64,000 nucleotides of DNA from Microbacteriaceae bacterium (lineage in GTDB: Bacteria > Actinomycetota > Actinomycetes > Actinomycetales > Microbacteriaceae), in the NCBI GenBank assembly GCA_025464975.1, contig JAODMT010000024.1:434001-498000 (forward strand). Direction: 5' to 3'. The notes under the pieces are model-generated. The model did not search any database. It was not told where the DNA came from and worked only from the letters and a program-made list of their open reading frames with translations. This document shows positions 8,696 to 16,404 of this stretch, piece by piece (the stretch's first letter is position 1; each line of letters starts with the position of its first letter). Made by a program: the position numbers and the translations under genes.

Positions 8696-10230
8696 ACGCC
8701 CGTCGGTTTTCTGTCCTCTCTATCGCCGCTGCCGCGGTTCTGCTGCTGAGCGCTTGCGTGCCGTCGACCGTCGGCGCCTCGACCTCATCGAGCCAATCGA
8801 AGCCGACCGGGGAGAGCGTGCCCGCCGCGTTGGCCCCGTACTACCATCAGACCCTCACCTGGAAGGACTGCGGCAAGTCGCAGCAGTGCGCAACCGCCGT
8901 CGTTCCGATGGATTGGAATCATCCCTCGCGCGCCACCGACATCTCGCTCGCCCTCACCCGGGCATCCGCGACAGGCAAGCGGCTCGGCTCGCTCTTCGTT
9001 AACCCGGGCGGGCCAGGCGCATCCGGTTACGACCTCGTGCACGACGACCTCAACTTCGCCGTGAGCAAGACCCTGCAGGCAAGCTATGACGTGATCGGCT
9101 GGGACCCCCGGGGGGTTGGACGCTCGACGCCGGTGAAGTGTTACGACAACAAGGGACTGGACAACTTCATCTACGGGGTAGCCAAGAACCCGGTGAACAG
9201 CCCGGCCTGGGTGATAGAGGTGACCGACCAGGCCAAGGACTTCGCCGCGGCCTGCCTGACAAATACCGGTCCGGTGCTGCAGTATGTCGATACCCAGAGC
9301 ACGGTGCGCGACCTCGACATGCTGCGTGCGGTAGTCGGCGACAAGAAGCTCAACTACCTCGGCTACTCCTACGGCAGCGACATCGGCATGTACTACGACG
9401 CGCTCTTCCCGAGCAAGGTCGGCCACCTTGTGCTCGACGGCGCGACGGATTCCACGCTGTCGATCTTCGATGTCGATCTCGCCCAGTCGAGGGCCTTCGA
9501 AGACGAGCTGAAGGCCTACCTCGCCGCCTGCCCGAAGAGCAAGGGCTGCCCGTTCACGGGGTCCGTCGACGATAGCCTTGCGACGATTTCGGCGCTCTAC
9601 GACCGGTTGACGGTATCGCCGATCGTGTCGCCGACCGGCCGCATCCTCGACAACAACGTGCTCGACACCGCCATCAACTCCGCTCTCTACGACCAGTCGT
9701 CTTGGCCGTACCTCAGCGACATGTTCACGGAAATCAACCGGGGTGACACCGACACGGCCTTCGTGCTCGCCGACTCCTACAACGGGCGCAATCCGGATGG
9801 CACCTACAAGGACAACTCGACGGTCGCCTTCCTCGCCATCAGTTGCCTCGACTATCCCGTGGTCACCGATCCCGCAGAGCTGGCCCGGGAGAATGCGCTG
9901 CTGGTCGCTGCGGCACCGACACTCACGCGACCATCCGTAATCGGCGACGTCACCTGCGAAAACTGGCCGTTCCCCAATCGCACACCACCGCCGGTGGTGA
10001 CAGGCAAGGGCAAGGCGCCGATTCTCGTGCTCGCGTCGACCGGCGACCCGGCCACCCCATACCAGTGGGGTGTCGCGCTGTCCAAGGAGCTCGTTGGGGC
10101 GCATCTGGTCACGCGGCAGGGTGAGGGCCACACCGCCTTCAACCGCGGAATTCCGTGTATCGACAACACGGTCAACCGGTACTTCGTCACGGGCGCCGTT
10201 CCGTCGAAGGACCCAAACTGCACGGGCTAA
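8689..10230 (+). CDS. Second alpha/beta-hydrolase lipoprotein (TAP-like), probable CTG start
   Basis: Paralogue of the preceding gene: LFVNPGGPGASG, GWDPRGVGRS, nucleophile elbow GYSYGS, CPFTGSVDDSL, and GEGHTAF. The first ATG/GTG in frame is GTG 8758, which would remove the signal peptide. Reading upstream in frame gives a full lipoprotein signal (N-A-R-R, hydrophobic stretch, LLSAC with Cys23) back to CTG 8689. That CTG overlaps the previous stop and has an excellent Shine-Dalgarno AGAAGGA (8676-8682) six bases before it. No ATG, GTG or TTG exists between the upstream in-frame stop (8659) and 8758. With CTG the protein is 513 residues, matching its 519-residue neighbour. Confidence 0.85.
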   Translation: MLNARRFSVLSIAAAAVLLLSACVPSTVGASTSSSQSKPTGESVPAALAPYYHQTLTWKDCGKSQQCATAVVPMDWNHPSRATDISLALTRASATGKRLGSLFVNPGGPGASGYDLVHDDLNFAVSKTLQASYDVIGWDPRGVGRSTPVKCYDNKGLDNFIYGVAKNPVNSPAWVIEVTDQAKDFAAACLTNTGPVLQYVDTQSTVRDLDMLRAVVGDKKLNYLGYSYGSDIGMYYDALFPSKVGHLVLDGATDSTLSIFDVDLAQSRAFEDELKAYLAACPKSKGCPFTGSVDDSLATISALYDRLTVSPIVSPTGRILDNNVLDTAINSALYDQSSWPYLSDMFTEINRGDTDTAFVLADSYNGRNPDGTYKDNSTVAFLAISCLDYPVVTDPAELARENALLVAAAPTLTRPSVIGDVTCENWPFPNRTPPPVVTGKGKAPILVLASTGDPATPYQWGVALSKELVGAHLVTRQGEGHTAFNRGIPCIDNTVNRYFVTGAVPSKDPNCTG

Positions 10231-10240
10231 TCGCAACGGT

Positions 10241-10275
10241 TTGTGCAAACTTGCAGCGAGTGCAAGAATGTAGGT
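10241..10275 (+). promoter_or_regulatory. TetR gene promoter with palindromic operator
   Basis: A perfect inverted repeat CTTGCA-GCGAG-TGCAAG occupies 10250-10266. It overlaps a promoter with -35 TTGTGC (10241-10246), 17-bp spacer and -10 AAGAAT (10264-10269), six bases before the TetR ATG. A second half-site pair TGCAA/TTGCA (10244-10255) shares bases with it. Placement over the spacer and -10 supports autorepression by the TetR product. Confidence 0.6.
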
Positions 10276-10914
10276 ATGACGATCGAGCATGCGGGACTGC
10301 GTGAGCGAAAGCGAATTGCCACCCGGCGAGCTATCGAGCTTGCGGCACTGCGGCTCGTGGCCGAGAAGGGCCTCGACAAGGTGACGGTGGACGAGATCAG
10401 CGGCGTGGCCGACGTCTCCCCGCGTACCTTCTTTAACTACTTTCCGTCCAAGGAATTGGCGCTCGTCGGCGACGCTCCCGAGTTGCCGGATGACGCCGTG
10501 CTCGACAGCTACGTCAACGGGCGCTCCGGGTCGAGCATCTTCGACGGACTCGGCGTGGTGCTCGCGGACGCGACCGACGGCGCGTCAGCCGATCAGGACA
10601 TCCTCCTACTGCGACGGGGCCTGTTTAAGGAATACCCGCAGCTGTTCGCCCTTCGGCTGACGGCAATGCGCGCGTTCGAAGAGCAGATGCGTGAGTTGGT
10701 CGCCCGGCGCCTCGTGGTCGAGGAACCCAGTTTGGTTGACAATCCCGAGGCGCTTCTGAGCAAGTCGCGGCTTGTCACCCACGTCGCGTTCGGCGCCATG
10801 AAGCACGCGTGGTCGTGCTGGTCGGAGAACGAGGCCGGGGCGACGCTCAGCGAACGGCTCAAGGACTCCTTCGTGCAGCTCGCGAACATCCTGGCGCCAG
10901 CGAAGGTCTCGTGA
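10276..10914 (+). CDS. TetR/AcrR-family transcriptional regulator
   Basis: DNA-binding repressor of 212 residues. The N-terminal helix-turn-helix reads VTVDEISGVADVSPRTFFNYFPSKE (core SPRTFFNYFPSKE, residues 40-52); the C-terminal half is a helical ligand domain of the type found in MftR/AcrR-like regulators. An in-frame GTG/ATG exists 11 codons earlier, but ATG 10276 is preferred because it sits six bases after the -10 and clears the operator. No transporter is adjacent, so its targets beyond its own promoter are unknown; the hydrolase genes upstream are candidates only by position. Confidence 0.88.
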   Translation: MTIEHAGLRERKRIATRRAIELAALRLVAEKGLDKVTVDEISGVADVSPRTFFNYFPSKELALVGDAPELPDDAVLDSYVNGRSGSSIFDGLGVVLADATDGASADQDILLLRRGLFKEYPQLFALRLTAMRAFEEQMRELVARRLVVEEPSLVDNPEALLSKSRLVTHVAFGAMKHAWSCWSENEAGATLSERLKDSFVQLANILAPAKVS

Positions 10915-10957
10915 TCGGCTAAGCTTTCATGCGTTGCCTACGGGAATCCGTTCGCAC

Positions 10958-11033
10958 GCCGCCTTAGCTCAGTCGGTAGAGCATCTCACTCGTAATGAGA
11001 AGGTCATCAGTTCGATTCTGATAGGCGGCTCCA
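10958..11033 (+). tRNA. tRNA-Thr (anticodon CGT)
   Basis: A 76-base cloverleaf. Acceptor stem GCCGCCT (10958-10964) pairs with AGGCGGC (11023-11029), discriminator T, encoded CCA at 11031-11033. The D-arm includes TAGCTCAGTCGGTAGAGC, the anticodon stem TCTCA/TGAGA encloses CTCGTAA with anticodon CGT, and the T-arm contains GTTCGATTC. The 3' half from the anticodon stem on (10987-11032) is repeated exactly 12 kb downstream, so this gene is the attachment site of the island that follows. Confidence 0.97.
10987..11032 (+). repeat. attL-like 46-bp direct repeat (3' half of tRNA-Thr)
   Basis: The 46 bases from the anticodon stem to the second C of CCA are identical to 22992-23037. Flanking bases differ on both sides. 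This is the pattern left by site-specific integration into a tRNA 3' end, where the intact gene is rebuilt at one junction. Confidence 0.85.
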
Positions 11034-11233
11034 TAAAATGCCCGTGTTCAGGCGGTGAATTTAAACCCAAGCGCTTGAATGCTCGGGTGGTCCTGCCGAG
11101 CGCTACGCCGTCCGCGTTGCAGACGTACAGGGCGCTGACACCGTTTCGAGGCTGTCGCAGGTCGGCCGTGGAACTGCCGTTTAGAAGCCATTTCCCGCGC
11201 CGGCATGATCCTCGACGTCCGCGATTCGGCGCA

Positions 11234-11878
11234 TCAAGTGTCGCGTGAGGTGCCCAGGCGGGCCAAGAGAGAAAGACGCTTGATCTGACCCGGGTCGGAG
11301 AACGCGGATCCCACCGCGACGGCGGCTGCTCCTGCCGCGATGAACTCCGGCGCGTTATCAGCGTCGATTCCTCCTGTCGCCACAAATTCGACTTCGGGGT
11401 AGGGCCCGTGCTGCGCAGCGATCCACGATGCCCCAAGTTGCGCTGCAGGGAACATCTTCAGCCACCGAAGTCCGAGACGGAGAGCGGTCCCGATCTCGGT
11501 GGAGGTGGCCACCCCGGGAAGATGAGGCAGCCCCAGGCGATGGGATTCCGTGATCACGTCGACGTCCAGACCAGGGGCGACGGTGAACGAGGCGCCGGCC
11601 ACCGCTGCTGCCTGCGCACGGGCGAGAGTGGTGATGGTACCTGCACCCACCGGCTTGCCGATGGCTTCACCCGCCGCGACTGCAGCCTGCAGACATTCGA
11701 GGCTCGAATGCGATTGCAGAGGGATCTCGATTAGCTGCACGCCGCTCTCCCAGGCTTTCTGACACAGCTCGAGAGTGGTTCTCTGATCGAGTCCGCGGAA
11801 GATTCCCATGACGAGGCTCGGTGAAAGGTGATTGGCGAAGAAATCGGCCGAATCCATGTGTTCCCTACTGGTTGTCAT
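11234..11878 (-). CDS. KDPG/KDPGal-type 2-keto-3-deoxy-6-phospho-aldonate aldolase
   Basis: Class I aldolase of 214 residues, usual for the Eda/DgoA family; cleaves a 2-keto-3-deoxy-6-phosphohexonate to pyruvate and glyceraldehyde 3-phosphate. Family landmarks: LIEIPLQSHSS (catalytic Glu position), VGAGTITT, the Schiff-base lysine in WLKMFPAAQ, and VATGGIDADN as phosphate-binding loop. Start ATG 11878 is inside the last 14 bases of the kinase gene, indicating coupling; an extended frame upstream lacks family homology. It is the last gene of a leftward four-gene operon. Whether it prefers the gluco or galacto isomer cannot be told. Confidence 0.9.
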   Translation of the reverse strand: MTTSREHMDSADFFANHLSPSLVMGIFRGLDQRTTLELCQKAWESGVQLIEIPLQSHSSLECLQAAVAAGEAIGKPVGAGTITTLARAQAAAVAGASFTVAPGLDVDVITESHRLGLPHLPGVATSTEIGTALRLGLRWLKMFPAAQLGASWIAAQHGPYPEVEFVATGGIDADNAPEFIAAGAAAVAVGSAFSDPGQIKRLSLLARLGTSRDT

Positions 11879-12821
11879 GATCGAGCCTCGCGGGCCCGTT
11901 CGCTGTCGTGATGACTTCTGGTGAGCCTGGATCCGCGTAGTCGGTTGTCGACCTGAGCACACGTGCGGCGACGTTATGGCCCGATGCGAGTCTCTGCTCG
12001 GCCGGCTGGTGCTTCAAATATGCGCTCAGCCATCCAGCGGCGAACGCGTCTCCTGCTCCGACCGCGTCGACGACAGTGACCCGCGGTGACGGGACCCTAA
12101 CAATCTCAGAGCCGAAGAAGTCGACGGCTTCGACGTCGGCATCTTTGACGATGAGGCGTTCGGGCTTGTCGAGCAACGCGCGCACAGACTCGGCCGTCGG
12201 TGTGCCCCAGAGGCCCTCTGCCTCATCCCGGCCGACGAAGACGATGTCGCTGTTTTGCGCCAGCTCGAGAAGAATGTCGGGAGTGTCCTCGCTTGCGAGC
12301 CTCGGTCGTTGATTGACGTCGAAGCTGACTTTCGCTTCCATCGGGCGGTCGTGGATGAGGTACCTCATGAGGTCGAGGCACTGGGCGCTAAGAGCTGCCG
12401 TGATTCCGGTGAGGTGCACTATATCGGCGGGCGCCGCAAACCAACCAGCGACCATCGTGCGAGACATCCGGGCGGCCGCAGAGCCGGAGCGGTAGTAGTA
12501 GACAGACGTCCCTTCGGGGGCGGGATCCTTGAAGAACACTCCGGTAGGAGCGTCGTCATTCAGGCGCACGAGCGACGTGTCCACGTTTCTCGCGCGCAAC
12601 TCGTCCAAGATGAGCTCGGCGAACGGGTCTTGTCCCAGCTGCCCTGCCCACGCAGCCCGGTGTCCAAGGGCTGCCAGATGCACCGCAACGTTCGATTCGG
12701 CACCTCCCGGGCGAAGTACCATCGGAGTCCTTGCGCCCAGCCGACCGGGCTCGGCGGGGGTAACCAGGACCATGGTCTCGCCGATGCACAGGACTTCAAA
12801 TCCAGGAGGCACAACGCTCAC
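11865..12821 (-). CDS. PfkB-family 2-keto-3-deoxygluconate kinase-like sugar kinase
   Basis: Ribokinase-fold kinase of 318 residues. Motifs: LCIGETMV at the N-terminus, RPGGAESNVAVHLAALG (substrate site), and DAVGAGDAFAAGWL with the catalytic Asp and anion hole near residue 255. It would phosphorylate the 2-keto-3-deoxy sugar acid made by the dehydratases before cleavage by the adjacent aldolase. GTG 12821 is chosen because GGAGG (12828-12832) lies six bases upstream and the start overlaps the preceding stop (GTGA); a GTG at 12848 is also in frame but has no such site. Confidence 0.88.
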   Translation of the reverse strand: MSVVPPGFEVLCIGETMVLVTPAEPGRLGARTPMVLRPGGAESNVAVHLAALGHRAAWAGQLGQDPFAELILDELRARNVDTSLVRLNDDAPTGVFFKDPAPEGTSVYYYRSGSAAARMSRTMVAGWFAAPADIVHLTGITAALSAQCLDLMRYLIHDRPMEAKVSFDVNQRPRLASEDTPDILLELAQNSDIVFVGRDEAEGLWGTPTAESVRALLDKPERLIVKDADVEAVDFFGSEIVRVPSPRVTVVDAVGAGDAFAAGWLSAYLKHQPAEQRLASGHNVAARVLRSTTDYADPGSPEVITTANGPARLDHDNQ

Positions 12822-14335
12822 TGTTCGCCTCCAAACCGCTTTCCCCACTGGGACGACTCGCCGCGGCGAGCGACCTTCTGCGGCACCGACCAGGGGTTCG
12901 CGTCTTGAAGGGGCTCGGGCAGTAACTTCTGCGGTGCGTCTTGGTATGCGACGGGGCGGAGGAAGCGGGAGATGGACGCCGTGCCCACCGACGTGCTCGA
13001 GTCGTTCGTCGTGGCGGGATAGGGGCCGCCGTGCTGCATCGCGGGGGTGACGGCGACACCGGTCGGCCAGCCGCCGAAGATGACGCGGCCGGTGCTCGTC
13101 GAGAGTTGCGCGGCGAGGCCATGCACCCTCAACGGGTCCTCGCTCGGGCCGAGGTGGATAGTTCCTGTCAGGTTGCCGCTGAAGAGCTCCCTGGACAGCG
13201 CCGCGAGGTCCTCACCACTGTCGTAGCCGACCAGGATGGAGAGCGGTCCGAACGCCTCGTCGGTCAGCCGGCCACGGTAGCTCCTCAGCACATCGGCGGT
13301 CACGGAGACGATAGTCGGGGCGGCCCAGACCTGGTCGTCTTCGTCGACGGTCACGCTGCCCTCGGCGATGACGGTGACTCCGGGGGTTGCCAGGATTTCA
13401 TGGCGCCGGTGCGCGTAACCGTGTCCGAGCCCGGGGTAGAGCATCCGCTCGCGCGGCCGTTTTTCGGCATGCAGCCGTAGCTCGGCCTCGAATCCAGTGT
13501 CCGCTGGCGCGAAGAGGAAGCCGGGCTTTGTGCAGAGCTGGCCGGCGGACCCAGAGATGCTGACGATGAACGCCTCGGCGAGACGGCTGCGGTCGGCGTC
13601 GATCGCGTCTCGGGTGACGAACACCGGGTTAACGCTGCCCAGCTCACCATAAAACGGTATCGGCATCGGCCGCTGTGCGGCGATGTCTGCCAGCGTTCGG
13701 CCAGCGCGTACCGAACCGGTGAACGCGGCTGCGCGCAGGCGATCATCGCGCAGGAGCTCGACCCCGGTTACCTGACCGAACACGATCGCGAAGCTGTCGG
13801 TGGGAAACGACGAGGAGCGCAGGGCCTGTTTCACGAGGTCGGCCGTCAGGGCACTCAGCATGGGGTGTCCTGGATGAGCCTTCACGATAACCGGACACCC
13901 CGCGGCCAGTGCTGATGCGGTGTCGCCGCCCGCGACGGAGAAGGCGAACGGGAAGTTGCTCGCCGCGAAGTTCGCGACGGGGCCGACCGGGATGAGCATC
14001 CGCCTGAGGTCGGGGCGTGGGCCCAAGACGAATTCCGGGTCCGCTTCATCGATCCGTGCGTCGAGATACTCTCCGGCGATCACGACATCGGCGAAGAGCT
14101 TGAGTTGAACTATGGTCCGCTTGAGCTCTCCATCGAGACGGCTTTCGGCGAGTCCCGTTTCGCGGACCGCCAGCTGGACGAGTTCCGGCCGTGACTGCTC
14201 GAGCGCGGTGGCAACGGCCAGCAGGCCCGCCGAACGAGTCCGGGGTGGCATCGCCGCCAGCTCCGGCGCAGAAGCGGCTGCTGCATCCATGATGCGGTCC
14301 AGTTCTGCTCTGGTGGTTTCGTCCGGACGGATCAC
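12818..14335 (-). CDS. Alpha-ketoglutarate semialdehyde (2,5-dioxovalerate) dehydrogenase
   Basis: Aldehyde dehydrogenase of 505 residues of the subgroup that oxidises alpha-ketoglutarate semialdehyde with NAD(P)+. Visible motifs: VGPVANFAASNFPFAF, IVKAHPGHP, FTGSVRAGRTLADIAAQRP, the general-base glutamate in ELGSVNPVF, and the catalytic cysteine in GQLCTKPGF. The PIPFYGELGSVNP segment and TKPG after the cysteine are characteristic of KGSADH rather than SSADH. GTG start overlaps the stop of the upstream hydratase gene. Together with that gene it points to an oxidative route ending in alpha-ketoglutarate. Confidence 0.88.
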   Translation of the reverse strand: MIRPDETTRAELDRIMDAAAASAPELAAMPPRTRSAGLLAVATALEQSRPELVQLAVRETGLAESRLDGELKRTIVQLKLFADVVIAGEYLDARIDEADPEFVLGPRPDLRRMLIPVGPVANFAASNFPFAFSVAGGDTASALAAGCPVIVKAHPGHPMLSALTADLVKQALRSSSFPTDSFAIVFGQVTGVELLRDDRLRAAAFTGSVRAGRTLADIAAQRPMPIPFYGELGSVNPVFVTRDAIDADRSRLAEAFIVSISGSAGQLCTKPGFLFAPADTGFEAELRLHAEKRPRERMLYPGLGHGYAHRRHEILATPGVTVIAEGSVTVDEDDQVWAAPTIVSVTADVLRSYRGRLTDEAFGPLSILVGYDSGEDLAALSRELFSGNLTGTIHLGPSEDPLRVHGLAAQLSTSTGRVIFGGWPTGVAVTPAMQHGGPYPATTNDSSTSVGTASISRFLRPVAYQDAPQKLLPEPLQDANPWSVPQKVARRGESSQWGKRFGGEQ

Positions 14336-15117
14336 GTGGTGGTTCCTTTCAAATGAAGTCGGCCGAGATGGCCGAACTCGATGTACACGTCCTCGGCCGG
14401 CTCGACGGGCAAAGGCTCGCCGAAGCTGCCGCTCATGACGATCTGTCCGGCTTCAAGCCGGTGCCCGTGGCGGCCGAGCTCCGACGCCAACCAGGCCACT
14501 GCGGCGGCGGGGTGGCCCATGACCGCGGAGCTCGTCCCAAGCGACTCGCGACCATCGGCTCGGACCACGGCCGGGACTTCCGCGAACAGTGCATCGGTGA
14601 CCTTTACCTGGGGCCCGAGGACGACGGCGGCGTTGCTGACGTCGTCGGCCACCAGCGCGCCGAGACTGGAGGCACCCCGCCAGCGCGTGTCGACGATTTC
14701 GGCCGCGAGGCGCAGGTGCCGCGTTCCTTCGATCACCTCATTCGCCGAGAGTTGTCGCCCCGGAAAGTCGCGCGCGAGGACGAATGCGAATTCCGCCTCG
14801 ATCCGGCGGGCACGGAGATAGGGAAGCCGCGGATGCTCCGGCTCTACCAAAACGGCGCTCGTCAGCAGGAAACCCCATGTCGGCGTCGCGGCGCCGTACG
14901 AGGCACGGGCGCCAACTGAGGTCAGACCGATCTTGTAACCGGCGAGGGTGTCATCAGCCGCCAGATGGAGGTCGAGCAAGGCGGCCTGCGTTCGATAGCC
15001 GTCCGCTTCGGTTAAGTTCGGCGGTACTGCGACTCCGGCCTCATCCGAAGCTCGGCCCATACGAGCGTCGAAGAGTTGTTGGGCCAATTCGGCCACGGCC
15101 TTGTCAGTCAGCTGCAC
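14332..15117 (-). CDS. MhpD/FAH-family 2-keto acid hydratase (candidate 2-keto-3-deoxy-pentonate dehydratase)
   Basis: A 261-residue protein of the 2-keto-4-pentenoate hydratase/2-oxohept-3-enedioate hydratase family. The metal-binding acidic residues appear in RRIEAEFAFVL (E-x-E) and AAEIVDTRW (Glu/Asp), with VMGHPAAAVAWLA and GQIVMSGSFG further on. Related FAH-fold enzymes dehydrate 2-keto-3-deoxy-arabinonate or -xylonate to alpha-ketoglutarate semialdehyde; the coupled KGSADH gene makes that role likely here (inference). First gene of the leftward operon, GTG start. A classical hydratase in aromatic degradation is less likely because no ring-cleavage gene is near. Confidence 0.75.
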   Translation of the reverse strand: MQLTDKAVAELAQQLFDARMGRASDEAGVAVPPNLTEADGYRTQAALLDLHLAADDTLAGYKIGLTSVGARASYGAATPTWGFLLTSAVLVEPEHPRLPYLRARRIEAEFAFVLARDFPGRQLSANEVIEGTRHLRLAAEIVDTRWRGASSLGALVADDVSNAAVVLGPQVKVTDALFAEVPAVVRADGRESLGTSSAVMGHPAAAVAWLASELGRHGHRLEAGQIVMSGSFGEPLPVEPAEDVYIEFGHLGRLHLKGTTT

Positions 15118-15143
15118 TACGTCCCCTTCGCTCGTAGGGCCGT

Positions 15144-15215
15144 TTGACAGGCCCGGCGCTGCGTGTAAGTATAGTGCACACTACGCAGCACCCCCTGCAT
15201 ATAGTGCAGTGTGCA
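15144..15215. promoter_or_regulatory. Divergent promoter region with twin operator-like boxes
   Basis: Between the leftward and rightward operons of the island lie two related boxes, TATAGTGCACACTA (15170-15183, containing the 5-2-5 palindrome TAGTG-CA-CACTA) and TATAGTGCAGTGTGCA (15200-15215). A perfect TTGACA (15144-15149) precedes the first box; TATACT is present on the minus strand (15174-15169). The 30-bp offset puts the boxes about three helical turns apart. The IclR regulator at the end of the island is the obvious candidate to bind them. Spacing of TTGACA to TATAGT (20 bp) is long, so the exact -10 is uncertain. Confidence 0.55.
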
Positions 15216-15245
15216 AACAGCGCCCTACCTAACGAAAGCCGATCA

Positions 15246-16379
15246 ATGAGGATCACCGCCGTCGAGACGTTCCACGTCGAACCGCGTTGGCTCATCGTCA
15301 AGATGACGACCGATGCCGGAATCGTCGGATATGGCGAGCCTGTCGTGGAAGGCAGGGCAAGGACCGTCGAGACGACCGTCCGCGAGATGTCCGAATACCT
15401 CATTGGCAAGGACCCGCGCCGCATTGAGCACCACTGGCAGGCGATCTATCGCGGCGGGTTTTACCGCGGAGGCCCTATCCTCACCAGCGCGCTGAGTGGG
15501 TTGGAGCAGGCTATGTGGGACATCAAGGGCAAGGCCTTGGGCGTGCCAGTCTACGAGCTCCTGGGCGGCCATGTCCGAGACAGTGTGCGCATGTATGCCC
15601 ACTGCCATGGCGACACCCCTGAGGCGCTCGCCGCCACGGCGCACAAGCGAATGGCCGATGGCTTCCGCGCGGTGAAACTGGCGGTCGACGGACCCGCATG
15701 GCCGATCGAGACGCCCCAGTGGGTGGATGACCAGGTGGCGCGGGTCGCGCTCGTGCGGGATATTGTTGGTTCGTCGGTGAACATCGCCGTCGACTTCCAT
15801 GGCCGGGTCGGCCCGGCGGTGGCGAACACTCTGATCTCCGAACTGGCCTACCTGCGGCTGATGTTCGTAGAGGAGCCCTGTCTTCCTGACAACGCGAGTG
15901 CGATGGCGGACATCGCGGCTCGCTCTTCCATTCCGATCGCTACCGGTGAGCGCTTGTTCACCCGGTGGCAGTATCGAGAGCTGCTCGAGAGCAAGGCTGT
16001 CGCCGTTGTTCAGCCCGACCTGTGCCACGTCGGCGGCATCTTCGAAGCGCGGAAGATCGCCGCGATGGCCGAGACCTATTACGTCTCGGTGGCTCCCCAC
16101 AATCCTTTGGGGCCAATCTCTTTGGCGGCCTGTCTGCAGCTGGACGCCTGCACACCGAACTTCCTCATTCAGGAGCACCCGACGCTCGAAGACGGCAGCG
16201 ACCTTGGCAACGGCATCCTCGTCGAGCCCTTCGAGATCGTCGGCGGTTCCATTGCGATCCCCACCGGGCCAGGGCTGGGAATCGAGATCGACGAGGACGC
16301 CCTGGCGCGCATAAAGACAAACGGGGACTGGGAATCGCCCAGGTTCTGGCACGAGGACGGCTCGGTCGCAGAGTGGTGA
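15246..16379 (+). CDS. dgoD: D-galactonate dehydratase-like enzyme (enolase superfamily)
   Basis: Mandelate-racemase subgroup dehydratase, 377 residues; removes water from an aldonate to give a 2-keto-3-deoxy sugar acid. It is close to DgoD from memory of the family: PRWLIVKMTTD start, GEPVVEGRARTVE, YRGGFYRGGPIL, and the C-terminal WHEDGSVAEW. Metal and catalytic residues are all visible: Asp and His in AVDFHGRV, Glu in FVEEPCL, Glu in ATGERLF, and the general acid/base His in APHNPLGP. ATG 15246 follows GAAAGCCGATCA with a weak ribosome site. First gene of the rightward operon. Confidence 0.88.
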   Translation: MRITAVETFHVEPRWLIVKMTTDAGIVGYGEPVVEGRARTVETTVREMSEYLIGKDPRRIEHHWQAIYRGGFYRGGPILTSALSGLEQAMWDIKGKALGVPVYELLGGHVRDSVRMYAHCHGDTPEALAATAHKRMADGFRAVKLAVDGPAWPIETPQWVDDQVARVALVRDIVGSSVNIAVDFHGRVGPAVANTLISELAYLRLMFVEEPCLPDNASAMADIAARSSIPIATGERLFTRWQYRELLESKAVAVVQPDLCHVGGIFEARKIAAMAETYYVSVAPHNPLGPISLAACLQLDACTPNFLIQEHPTLEDGSDLGNGILVEPFEIVGGSIAIPTGPGLGIEIDEDALARIKTNGDWESPRFWHEDGSVAEW

Positions 16380-16404
16380 CCGGGCGCATATCAAAAGGAG
16401 CAAG

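Noticed and set aside
10969-11436. Antisense frame across tRNA-Thr giving a 155-residue protein
   Set aside because: It reads the tRNA backwards (the peptide EPPIRIELMTFSLRV is a common spurious annotation of this kind) and overlaps the aldolase end.
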